This document shows, in pieces, positions 1 to 5,558 of a stretch of 6,634 bases of DNA; within the stretch, counting starts at the first letter, position 1, and each line of letters opens with the position of its first letter. Under the pieces are notes generated by a model. The model did no database searches. It was not told the origin of the DNA and worked only from the letters and a program-made list of their open reading frames with translations. Source of the DNA: Pirellulaceae bacterium (GTDB lineage: Bacteria > Planctomycetota > Planctomycetia > Pirellulales > Pirellulaceae); the NCBI GenBank assembly GCA_030744095.1, contig JASLRF010000330.1, positions 1-6,634 on the forward strand, in the 5' to 3' direction. Both the position numbers and the translations under genes were made by a program.

Positions 1-369
1 CGCAGCGGCTCCCAACGCATGAATCTGATCGATGACTGGCTGGGGATCCTCGACCGCCTCGACATGAAAAGTGATGATATCCGCACCGGCATCGAAGAAA
101 TGCTGCACGTACCGCTGTGGTTCCTCAATCATCAAATGCACGTCCAACGGCATGTCAGTCAGCCGACGCAACGCTGACACGATCGGCATACCGTAGGTCA
201 AGTTCGGGACAAACCGGCCATCCATCACGTCCAGATGCAGCGCTTTCACTCCAGCTTCTTCCAGACGCGCTACCTCGCGCTCGAGATTGCCAAAATCGCA
301 TAACAACAGCGACGGCAGGATGACCGGAGCTGACTCAAATAATGTGGATAGATGATTGCGTCGAGGCAT
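1..369 (-). CDS. rpe: Ribulose-phosphate 3-epimerase, N-terminal part (cut by left window edge)
   Basis: Interconverts D-ribulose 5-phosphate and D-xylulose 5-phosphate in the cytosolic pentose-phosphate (and Calvin) pathway. The visible 123 codons cover the first half of the TIM barrel. The substrate serine is S20 in the LPS motif. The metal ligands are H45 and D47 in HLDVMDGRFVPNLTYG, and H78 follows in LDVHLM. The spacings S20-D47 (27) and D47-H78 (31) equal those of E. coli Rpe (S9, D36, H67). The ATG at 369 gives about 11 more N-terminal residues than E. coli Rpe; no other in-frame start before the barrel is obvious. The sequence just before the ATG is pyrimidine-rich and has no clear Shine-Dalgarno. 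The gene lies 284 bp after scpB and probably has its own promoter (531-559). The C-terminal half, including the second catalytic Asp, is outside the window. The family call is near certain. Confidence 0.95.
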   Translation of the reverse strand, partial: MPRRNHLSTLFESAPVILPSLLLCDFGNLEREVARLEEAGVKALHLDVMDGRFVPNLTYGMPIVSALRRLTDMPLDVHLMIEEPQRYVQHFFDAGADIITFHVEAVEDPQPVIDQIHALGAAA

Positions 370-497
370 CGTTGGGACGCGAAGAGAAAAGGAACTGGCA
401 GAGAGTTGACAGCTTCAGGATATTGAGGTGGCCGACCACCGAGCAACAGTAATGTTTGGCTGCGTCGAAGAATCCGAATTTAGTGTGGGGGCCAATC

Positions 498-527
498 GGC
501 GAGATGTGAGAAAAACTCGCCACATCT
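498..527 (-). repeat. Overlapping inverted repeats at the predicted rpe transcript start
   Basis: Two inverted repeats overlap. AGATGTG (minus strand, 527-521) pairs with CACATCT (508-502), with 12 nt between the arms. GGCGAG (521-516) pairs with CTCGCC (503-498), with 12 nt between the arms. A run of five T lies in the shared loop. The two stems share bases and so exclude each other. The element straddles the predicted start site near 524. It could be an operator dyad or a leader hairpin. It is a poor terminator, because no T-run follows either stem. Function is inferred. Confidence 0.35.
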
Positions 528-530
528 TGA

Positions 531-559
531 ATTGTACCAAGCGCGACGAGCGGCGTCAG
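531..559 (-). promoter_or_regulatory. Candidate sigma70-type promoter for rpe
   Basis: On the minus strand there is a -10 hexamer TACAAT (531-536, 5 of 6 to consensus). It is preceded by TGG, which makes an extended -10. A -35 hexamer CTGACG (554-559, 4 of 6) lies 17 bp upstream. The predicted transcript start is near 524, giving a 5' leader of about 155 nt before the rpe ATG. This is a pattern match by eye, but the spacing and extended -10 make it the best promoter in the window. Confidence 0.45.
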
Positions 560-653
560 CATACCGTCTAGCACTTTGGGCGAGTGCAGGCCGCCACTGC
601 CGAAATCGACAGAGACGTCGCAAATCACCTAGAACGCCGTAACTACTGACGGC

Positions 654-1436
654 TTAGAATCTTCTGTCGAATTCCTGGCTCTCCGGCAGCTCGCTGATGT
701 CTTCCAGACCCATGATCTTCAGGAACCTTTCCGTCGTATGGTATTTGGGCCGTCGGGGTTTTTTATCGGGCCTTTCGATTCGGAGCAGTTGCCGTCGGAC
801 CAGCTGTGAGAGGATTCCGCCGCTAGGTCTTCCACGAGTTTCGTCGATTTCTTCGCGTGTTAGCGGCTGGCCATACGCAATAACTGCCAGAATATCGACC
901 GCCGCCTGCGAAAGTCGAGCTTCCCGTACACTCCCGTAGAACCGATCGCGAAGATTTGCATATTCGTCTCGGATGTTCAGCAAGTATCCAGCACCCTGAG
1001 AAACGACCTCATAGGGGCACTCGAGCTCACGGTATCGATCATTCAAGTCGATCACCAACTCGTCGATTTCCCGAGGACTGACGCCGCGCATGAGGGCTGC
1101 AATACGTTTCGCCGTAAGTGGGGTATTTTCGGCGTTCCCAACGAACAGCACAGCCTCCAGAATACCCAACGGTGACACGTGCTCGTCCGCCTCGGCCTCG
1201 CCCGGCTTGGGCTCGTCAGCCTCGTCCTGCTCCTTCGGTGACTGACTGCTGTCGGCTGCCACAGCGGGATTGTTCGACCGCGCGACCTCACCGCCACCCA
1301 CCAGTCCTGCATAGGCCGCCGTCAACGCATCCAGCGAAATCACTTCATCTGCGTCACCTTCGCCCGAACCGTCATCGACTTCGATGCCGTCCGCCGCATC
1401 TTCATTGGGTCCGCTCTGGTTTTCTTGGTCCACCAT
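654..1436 (-). CDS. scpB: Segregation and condensation protein B with acidic N-terminal tail
   Basis: ScpB is a dimeric winged-helix protein that binds the kleisin ScpA and, with SMC, forms the bacterial condensin acting on the chromosome. The ScpB core starts around residue 88 (LGILEAVLFVG). It contains the first winged helix (about 88-165) and a second one (about 170-250) with the hallmark segments LSQAAVDILAVIAYGQPLTR and KYHTTERFLKIMGL. It ends near the usual C-terminus (ELPES). Residues 1-87 are an added low-complexity tail rich in Asp, Glu, Gly and Ala; residues 33-48 may be helical. I chose the ATG at 1436 (260 aa). An in-frame TTG at 1472 would add 12 residues but sits inside the -35 box of a candidate promoter. 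No Shine-Dalgarno is seen before the ATG. scpA, often adjacent to scpB elsewhere, is not in this window. After the TAA there is a weak 5-bp hairpin (636-653) and no clear terminator. Confidence 0.93.
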   Translation of the reverse strand: MVDQENQSGPNEDAADGIEVDDGSGEGDADEVISLDALTAAYAGLVGGGEVARSNNPAVAADSSQSPKEQDEADEPKPGEAEADEHVSPLGILEAVLFVGNAENTPLTAKRIAALMRGVSPREIDELVIDLNDRYRELECPYEVVSQGAGYLLNIRDEYANLRDRFYGSVREARLSQAAVDILAVIAYGQPLTREEIDETRGRPSGGILSQLVRRQLLRIERPDKKPRRPKYHTTERFLKIMGLEDISELPESQEFDRRF

Positions 1437-1442
1437 GTTGGC

Positions 1443-1472
1443 ACTATAGGGCGATGGACTCGCCACCGGCAA
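1443..1472 (-). promoter_or_regulatory. Candidate promoter of scpB, possibly leaderless
   Basis: In the 42-bp gap after the epimerase-like gene, the minus strand shows TATAGT (1443-1448, 5 of 6 to the -10 consensus) and TTGCCG (1467-1472, 4 of 6 to the -35), 18 bp apart. Only six bases separate the -10 box from the scpB ATG at 1436, so transcription would begin at or next to the A of the ATG. This fits the lack of a Shine-Dalgarno there. It is inference from motif geometry. Confidence 0.4.
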
Positions 1473-1478
1473 GAGCGC

Positions 1479-2324
1479 TCACCAGCGTTTGGCGACTTCG
1501 GCCTTCATGAACGCCAGTCCGTCACTAGCAAGTTGCTCTTCACTCTCGTACATGCGACGCCAGATCTTGGTGGCAGCGGCCAGTTCCGGCAAGGCCAAAC
1601 CAAACGCTTCGATCATCATCCAGCCGTCGTAGCCGACTTCTTTCAACGTGTCAAAATTCTCGGCCCAGCGGACATTCCCCTGCCCCGGCGTGCTCCTGTC
1701 GTTCTCGGAAATATGAACATGACAGAGCACATCGGCACACGAGCGAATCGCCTCGGCGATGTCCTTTTCTTCGATGTTACAGTGAAACGTGTCGTACATC
1801 ACGCGACAGTTCGGGTGGTCAACCTCTCTTGCAAATCGCGCCGCGTCGGCGTGAGTGTTCAGCAGATAGGTTTCAAAACGGTTGAGGCATTCCACGCCCA
1901 AGGTCACACCTACGCTACCTGCGTGCTCGGCAACCTGCCGCATGCTCTCGACGCCCCACCTCCATTCGTCGTCCGTGGGGCCCTGGCCACTAAACAGCCC
2001 CAATGCCGAATGGTACGGCCCGACCAGATGCGTCGCGCCGGCTGCTGCGCAACAGTCCAGCGTGCGTTTGGTGCCATCGACTCCCTTGGAACGAATATCG
2101 GCGTTCGGGCTGATCGGGTTGTCTTCCTCGGTGCGGACGGTCACGGCCGTTCGCTCCAGCCCCAGTTCTGTCAAACGTTGGCCCCAAGCTGCATAGTCCA
2201 GATCCAGATTGAAAATTGGGACTTCGACACCGTCATATCCCATCGCTTTCAAGGACTCAAGTGTGGGAATCAGATCGTCGTTCAGCTCGCCCGACCACAG
2301 TAACAGGTTCATTCCAAATTTCAT
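1479..2324 (-). CDS. Sugar isomerase/epimerase, D-tagatose/D-psicose 3-epimerase-like TIM barrel
   Basis: A 281-aa xylose-isomerase-like (AP_endonuc_2 superfamily) TIM barrel, the full length expected for the ketose 3-epimerases. These enzymes epimerise free ketoses at C3 through a divalent metal and a pair of glutamates. The expected ligands are E145 (in GVECLNRFE), D178 (in MYDTFH), H204 (in CHVHISENDR) and E239 (in MMIEAF). Their spacings of 33, 26 and 35 equal those of the D-tagatose/D-psicose 3-epimerase set E152, D185, H211, E246. The family's second arginine is also in register (R210 for R217). Activity is therefore likely retained, but substrate specificity within this family is broad; related planctomycete proteins are usually annotated only as sugar phosphate isomerase/epimerase. 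The start ATG at 2324 is fixed by an AAGGAG eight bases upstream. It is 210 bp downstream of the AcpH-like gene and 42 bp upstream of scpB. Confidence 0.88.
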   Translation of the reverse strand: MKFGMNLLLWSGELNDDLIPTLESLKAMGYDGVEVPIFNLDLDYAAWGQRLTELGLERTAVTVRTEEDNPISPNADIRSKGVDGTKRTLDCCAAAGATHLVGPYHSALGLFSGQGPTDDEWRWGVESMRQVAEHAGSVGVTLGVECLNRFETYLLNTHADAARFAREVDHPNCRVMYDTFHCNIEEKDIAEAIRSCADVLCHVHISENDRSTPGQGNVRWAENFDTLKEVGYDGWMMIEAFGLALPELAAATKIWRRMYESEEQLASDGLAFMKAEVAKRW

Positions 2325-2332
2325 TGACTTCG

Positions 2333-2338
2333 CTCCTT
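2333..2338 (-). promoter_or_regulatory. Shine-Dalgarno of the 3-epimerase-like gene
   Basis: AAGGAG on the minus strand lies 8 nt before the ATG at 2324. It is the strongest ribosome binding site in the window and supports that start. Confidence 0.8.
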
Positions 2339-2343
2339 GAAAG

Positions 2344-2353
2344 CTCGTACGAG
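2344..2353. repeat. Perfect 10-bp palindrome upstream of the 3-epimerase-like gene
   Basis: CTCGTACGAG reads the same on both strands. It sits just upstream of the Shine-Dalgarno (20-29 bases before the ATG), so a protein bound here could affect transcription or initiation. A chance palindrome of this length is possible, and no regulator gene is in view. Confidence 0.35.
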
Positions 2354-2393
2354 GTTCTTCTTTACAAATGAGTCAAGTCTTCAGCGACGGGCA

Positions 2394-2412
2394 CCGACCG
2401 CAGGTTGGTCGG
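2394..2412. repeat. Intergenic hairpin, 6-bp stem with 7-nt loop
   Basis: CCGACC (2394-2399) and GGTCGG (2407-2412) form a GC-rich stem with a 7-nt loop. It lies in the 210-bp gap between the AcpH-like gene and the 3-epimerase-like gene. No T-run follows it on either strand, so it does not look like an intrinsic terminator. Confidence 0.45.
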
Positions 2413-2430
2413 GGAGCGGGTTGCTGAAAT

Positions 2431-2444
2431 CGAGCGATAGCTCG
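2431..2444. repeat. Intergenic hairpin CGAGC-GATA-GCTCG
   Basis: A perfect 5-bp stem with a tetraloop. Read on the minus strand it is followed by ATTTC. It could be a weak terminator after the AcpH-like gene, or with the hairpin at 2394-2412 part of a dispersed intergenic palindromic element. A further weak pairing (2464-2468 with 2484-2488) lies beside it. No convincing promoter was found in the 2325-2534 gap. Confidence 0.4.
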
Positions 2445-2534
2445 CATCAGTCCGTGGCACAGCCTCGCTAAGTATCGTTGTTTGCGAGATTTGAACGCGT
2501 GATTGATGTGCACGCCAAAACGTCGCCGTTGATT

Positions 2535-3191
2535 TCACATTGCGGTTTCTCCCGCCAGCAACTCGTCCTTTCGTTGTTTCACCAGCTTCCGCGCCTGCGG
2601 GAAAAAAGACACGATCCGTTTGGGCAGCGGAGCCAAACGAACACGTCGCATGACGTTGTTCAGGCGAAACAGCAGTTTGTCATCCTCGCTGTAGTCGTAC
2701 AAGAACCGTGCTGCGGAAAACCGTGGAATGAACATCGCCAACATACCGGTTTGGCATGTGATCATCTGATTCACGGTGGCGGCAATCTCTTCGGGCGAAA
2801 CAGTTTCGATGGCGTCATAGTAGGCATCCAGTTGACCGGGCATCTGTTCAATCAACGCGGAATCCAGCAGCAGTTCCACCAGGATATGGCCTAGGAAACT
2901 TGGCCGAAATCCCGGATCCGGATCCAGCATTTCGCGAAATGCGACGGTAAACCGCAGATTCAACTCGGCAAATGCCCGCGTCTGGTGAAACCAATGATCG
3001 TCACGATGATGTTGCACGATCCCACGCGCAAGCGCAGCGGTCTCAGAATCTTCGTGATCCACAAACGGCAGAGCCAAGCGTTCGCGTGCACGCGATCGAC
3101 GGTTGACCACGCTCAGCCAGTCCGGCACCGCTGTCCCAACCAAAAAGTGAGGATTCGCGAGGAAGCGGCGCCCGTGAGCAAAGTAGTTCAT
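2535..3191 (-). CDS. AcpH-like (acyl-carrier-protein phosphodiesterase-like) protein
   Basis: A 218-aa protein, mostly alpha-helical by composition, with no signal peptide and no clear membrane segment. The layout recalls the ACP phosphodiesterase family (AcpH, formerly DUF479), which removes 4'-phosphopantetheine from acyl carrier protein. It has an N-terminal MNYFAHG, a GTAVPDW segment (D24) where AcpH has its Gly/Asp motif, and GIVQHHRDDHWFHQ (55-70; H61, H62, D64, D65, H66) resembling the AcpH helix GI..HR.ID. A later GHILVELLLD (H102, E106, D110) gives further possible metal ligands. The similarity is in motifs only, so the reaction is uncertain; a planctomycete-specific relative with another role is equally possible. 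It starts 21 bp after the dehydrogenase stop, so it is probably translated from the same transcript. A GAAGGA (3207-3212) is present but about 15 nt from the ATG, which is long. A role in the neighbouring sugar steps is not evident. Confidence 0.6.
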   Translation of the reverse strand: MNYFAHGRRFLANPHFLVGTAVPDWLSVVNRRSRARERLALPFVDHEDSETAALARGIVQHHRDDHWFHQTRAFAELNLRFTVAFREMLDPDPGFRPSFLGHILVELLLDSALIEQMPGQLDAYYDAIETVSPEEIAATVNQMITCQTGMLAMFIPRFSAARFLYDYSEDDKLLFRLNNVMRRVRLAPLPKRIVSFFPQARKLVKQRKDELLAGETAM

Positions 3192-3212
3192 AAGCCCGCC
3201 AAATCGTCCTTC

Positions 3213-4349
3213 CTAGCCCACGTTGGTCCACTGAAGACTCTTCGCGCTGGACAATACGGCGTCGCACACTCGTTGCGTATCGAGGGCATCGCGAAAGGTG
3301 GGACCAGCCGGTTTACCCGTCTCCAGGCTTTCCAGGAAATCCTTGACTTGGTGCACAAAGCTATGCTCGTAACCAATCTGCAGTCCTGGCACCCACCAGT
3401 TGCCCATGTAAGGATGGTCGCCGTCAGTCACGTGAATCGACCGCCAGCCGCGCATGTCACCTTCAATCCGGTGATCGAAGTATTCGAGCCGATGCAGGTC
3501 GTGCAAGTCCCATTTGATCGACGCGTGTTCACCGTTGATTTCGAACGTATACAGTGCCTTGTGGCCGCGCGCGTAACGCGTGGATTCGAACAGTCCAAGC
3601 GACCCGTTTTGAAAGCGGCACATGAATGTGCACGCATCGTCAATACTAACGGATTCGACCTTTCCCGTCAGATTGTGCATGCGTTCCTTAACGAAGGTCT
3701 CCGTCATGGCCGTGACGTTGGCAATGCTGCCATTGATCCACAGCGCGGTATCGATACAGTGGGCCAACAGGTCGCCCGTAACACCGCTACCCGCCACGGC
3801 GGCGTCCAACCGCCACAGCGCGGCTCCACCCTGCGGCAGGCTGTCGTCGATCGTCCAGTCTTGCAGGAAATTTGCGCGGTAGTGAAAAATGCGACCAAGG
3901 TTTCCAGACGCGACTATATTCTTGGCCAGCGTCACTGCCGGCACGCGTCGATAGTTGTACCAGACGATGTTATCCACACCCGCTTTCTCGACGGCCTGGC
4001 ACATTTCCTCGCCTTCGGCGGAATTCATCGCCAGAGGTTTTTCGCAGAGGATCTTCTTGCCTGCCTCGGCACACGCGATCGCGATTTCCTTGTGCAGATT
4101 ATTCGGTGTGCAAATATCGACGGCATCGATGTCATCGCGGGCAATCAACGCGCGCCAATCCGTCTCGATCGACTCGTATCCCCAGTTATCCGCAAAGGCC
4201 TTAATCTTCTCGGCATTCCGTCCGCAAGCCGCTTTCAAAACTGGTCGATACGGCACGTCGAAAAAATCATTAACGCGTTTGTAGCCGTTCGTATGCGCCC
4301 GGCCCATAAAGCCGTAGCCAATCATGCCAATGTTCAGTGGTTGTGTCAT
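3213..4349 (-). CDS. Gfo/Idh/MocA family NAD(P)-dependent sugar dehydrogenase
   Basis: A complete 378-aa member of the Gfo/Idh/MocA family, which oxidises or reduces hydroxyl groups of sugars, sugar derivatives or cyclitols with NAD(P). Residues 1 to about 125 are a Rossmann fold with the dinucleotide loop G11-Y-G13-FM-G16 and the family lysine in EKP (K104). The second alpha/beta domain holds the catalytic pattern GDLLAHCID (D193, H197). The C-terminal part around 310-340 (NWW...HQVKDFLE) is a form common in planctomycete members. The frame stays open upstream to 4457, but the ATG at 4349 is the start: it begins directly before the first strand ([10 protein letters not shown]) and follows a GA-rich ribosome binding site. 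It lacks a Tat or Sec signal, so it should act in the cytoplasm. It lies 82 bp after the TIM-barrel isomerase and 21 bp before the AcpH-like gene. The substrate cannot be read from sequence. Confidence 0.92.
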   Translation of the reverse strand: MTQPLNIGMIGYGFMGRAHTNGYKRVNDFFDVPYRPVLKAACGRNAEKIKAFADNWGYESIETDWRALIARDDIDAVDICTPNNLHKEIAIACAEAGKKILCEKPLAMNSAEGEEMCQAVEKAGVDNIVWYNYRRVPAVTLAKNIVASGNLGRIFHYRANFLQDWTIDDSLPQGGAALWRLDAAVAGSGVTGDLLAHCIDTALWINGSIANVTAMTETFVKERMHNLTGKVESVSIDDACTFMCRFQNGSLGLFESTRYARGHKALYTFEINGEHASIKWDLHDLHRLEYFDHRIEGDMRGWRSIHVTDGDHPYMGNWWVPGLQIGYEHSFVHQVKDFLESLETGKPAGPTFRDALDTQRVCDAVLSSAKSLQWTNVG

Positions 4350-4352
4350 GAA

Positions 4353-4362
4353 TCTCTCTCTC
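4353..4362 (-). promoter_or_regulatory. GA-repeat ribosome binding site of the dehydrogenase
   Basis: On the minus strand a (GA)5 dinucleotide tract ends 3 nt before the ATG at 4349. It offers several overlapping GAG Shine-Dalgarno registers and is the only purine-rich tract close to this start. Confidence 0.55.
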
Positions 4363-4431
4363 AACTTTTGGATAATGACGCGCGGCAGAAGGATTCCATT
4401 CGCGAGGCAGGCCCAGCGCGCATCGTCTTTG

Positions 4432-5463
4432 TCACGCTTCGTTCCACCCGTGCGCATCGCGTACTTTGATCATGGCGTCCAGGATTGTGTTCCAGGTGTC
4501 TTGTGTCTCGAGCACCGAGTTGGGGAACATGCAGCCGTCCCAACAAATGTGCTGCATCCCACGTGTGGATGCCTTGTTCAGCCAATAACCGGAGGCATCC
4601 ACAATGTTCAATTTGCCATTGGGGTCATCAGCTTGGCAATGACGGCCAGTATTGTCGTGAGATCCGGTGCCATGAACCGAGCCGTCATTCTGCGCCACAT
4701 GGAAGTCAATCGTCCATGGTCGCAGCGCGTCGGTCATCGTGGTGTATGCCTCGTTGAACTCTTCCTGGCTGTAACCTTCCTGCAACAACGCGTGCTCGGG
4801 CGCGTTGTAACCCAATAGATAAAGATACGTGTGAGCCAGGTCTGACTGAAAGCCAACGGTCATCGGCAGGTCCACGGTCTCCAGCAAGTTCAACATTGCT
4901 TTCCAGGAGTGCATGCCGGCCCAGCAGATTTCGCCTTCGGCCGCCAGGCGTTCACCATGATCCGCGGCAACGCGAGCTGCCTCGCGAAATGTCTCTGCAA
5001 TCACCTTGGTGTTGGCCTCTGGATCCTTGGCCCAGTTTTCTGGGCTATCGGCCGAGTCGATCCTGATCACGCCGTATTTGCGCACACCGTGTTCGTTAAA
5101 GACCTTGGCGATGCGACAGGCCTTTTCGACGGCCAGCACGAAATTCGCTCGATCTTCGTCCGATCCCATCGCACTGCCGCCTACCGTTCCGGGCCACACC
5201 GGGGCGACCAGCGAACCGACCACCAGTCCTTTGGCGGCGATCTTGTCGGCGATAGCTTTCAATTCATCGTCCGTCGCATCTGGGTCGGTATGCGGATGAA
5301 ACAAGAAGTAGTCAATACCATCAAATTTCTGACCGCCCACATCGGCGTTGGCCGTCAGTTCCAACATTCGATCCAAACAGATGGGCGGATGGTCAGTGCC
5401 GTCTTCCTTACCAACCAAGCCGGGCCACATGCCGTTGTGAAGCTTAGGAAATGAGTTACTCAT
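4432..5463 (-). CDS. Xylose/rhamnose-isomerase-like TIM-barrel protein
   Basis: A complete 343-aa TIM barrel of the xylose-isomerase-like superfamily, expected to isomerise or epimerise a sugar with a divalent metal. Candidate metal ligands are E178 ([11 protein letters not shown]), D208 and H211 (SDLAH; a DxxH pair as in L-rhamnose isomerases), H255 (DFHVAQNDG) and D309 (CWDGCMF). Residues 255-285 form a His/Asp/Gly-rich loop (H255, D260, H264, H269, D270, H275), longer than in the short epimerases, which could bind metal or cap the active site. At 343 aa it is larger than the 281-aa epimerase-like protein downstream and clearly not a recent copy of it. I chose the ATG at 5463, supported by a GAGG six bases upstream; an in-frame TTG at 5517 lies inside an inverted repeat and would add 18 unlikely residues. 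It lies 95 bp after the cupin gene. The ligand assignment is by analogy and the substrate is unknown. Confidence 0.82.
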   Translation of the reverse strand: MSNSFPKLHNGMWPGLVGKEDGTDHPPICLDRMLELTANADVGGQKFDGIDYFLFHPHTDPDATDDELKAIADKIAAKGLVVGSLVAPVWPGTVGGSAMGSDEDRANFVLAVEKACRIAKVFNEHGVRKYGVIRIDSADSPENWAKDPEANTKVIAETFREAARVAADHGERLAAEGEICWAGMHSWKAMLNLLETVDLPMTVGFQSDLAHTYLYLLGYNAPEHALLQEGYSQEEFNEAYTTMTDALRPWTIDFHVAQNDGSVHGTGSHDNTGRHCQADDPNGKLNIVDASGYWLNKASTRGMQHICWDGCMFPNSVLETQDTWNTILDAMIKVRDAHGWNEA

Positions 5464-5469
5464 ATCGAT

Positions 5470-5473
5470 CCTC
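5470..5473 (-). promoter_or_regulatory. Shine-Dalgarno of the TIM-barrel isomerase
   Basis: GAGG on the minus strand, 6 nt before the ATG at 5463. It decides for that start over the upstream TTG. Confidence 0.55.
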
Positions 5474-5492
5474 GTAACCTGGTCGTTGAATG

Positions 5493-5553
5493 AAAAAGTC
5501 ACTGCCGAGGCTGGCAACGGAAACGAGACGCGTTGCCGAGGTCTTGCCAGTGA
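5493..5553 (-). terminator. Candidate terminator or attenuator between cupin and TIM-barrel genes
   Basis: Just after the cupin stop, the minus strand folds as a two-part stem: outer TCACTG (5553-5548) with CAGTGA (5504-5499), inner GGCAACG (5537-5531) with CGTTGCC (5519-5513), around an 11-nt loop. A run of five T follows at 5497-5493. The segment 5517-5511 can instead pair with CTGGCAA (5550-5544), which excludes the inner stem. Two copies of TGCCGAGG (5503-5510, 5534-5541 on plus) also lie inside. A T-run after a stem suits an intrinsic terminator; the internal loops weaken it, so partial read-through into the next gene is plausible. Confidence 0.45.
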
Positions 5554-5558
5554 GAGGC

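Noticed and set aside
335..628. A 97-codon minus-strand frame (GTG start) in the scpB-rpe gap
   Set aside because: It overlaps the start of rpe in another frame, has no ribosome binding site or recognisable motif, and covers the candidate rpe promoter. It is kept only as a very weak possibility.
1118..1510. A 130-codon plus-strand frame rich in Pro and Arg
   Set aside because: Its composition is the reverse complement of the GC-rich acidic tail of ScpB and does not resemble a protein.
1425..2303. A 292-codon plus-strand open frame
   Set aside because: It is in antisense codon register with the 3-epimerase-like gene, whose catalytic residues are all intact. It has no recognisable motif.
4350..4457. 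N-terminal extension of the dehydrogenase to 4457
   Set aside because: The added 36 residues would precede the Rossmann strand without family support and would overlap the end of the upstream gene.
2985..4469. A 494-codon open frame on the plus strand across the dehydrogenase and AcpH-like genes
   Set aside because: It is antisense in exact codon register with both minus-strand genes, so it stays open simply because they avoid TTA, CTA and TCA codons. Its translation shows no family motif, whereas the minus strand shows clear ones.
4324..5454. Plus-strand open frames at 4324-4818 and 4909-5454
   Set aside because: Both are in antisense codon register with the TIM-barrel isomerase and have the same origin as the other shadows.
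5464..5517. N-terminal extension of the TIM-barrel isomerase from a TTG
   Set aside because: It would start within the stem-loop, and the ATG at 5463 has a GAGG at good distance.
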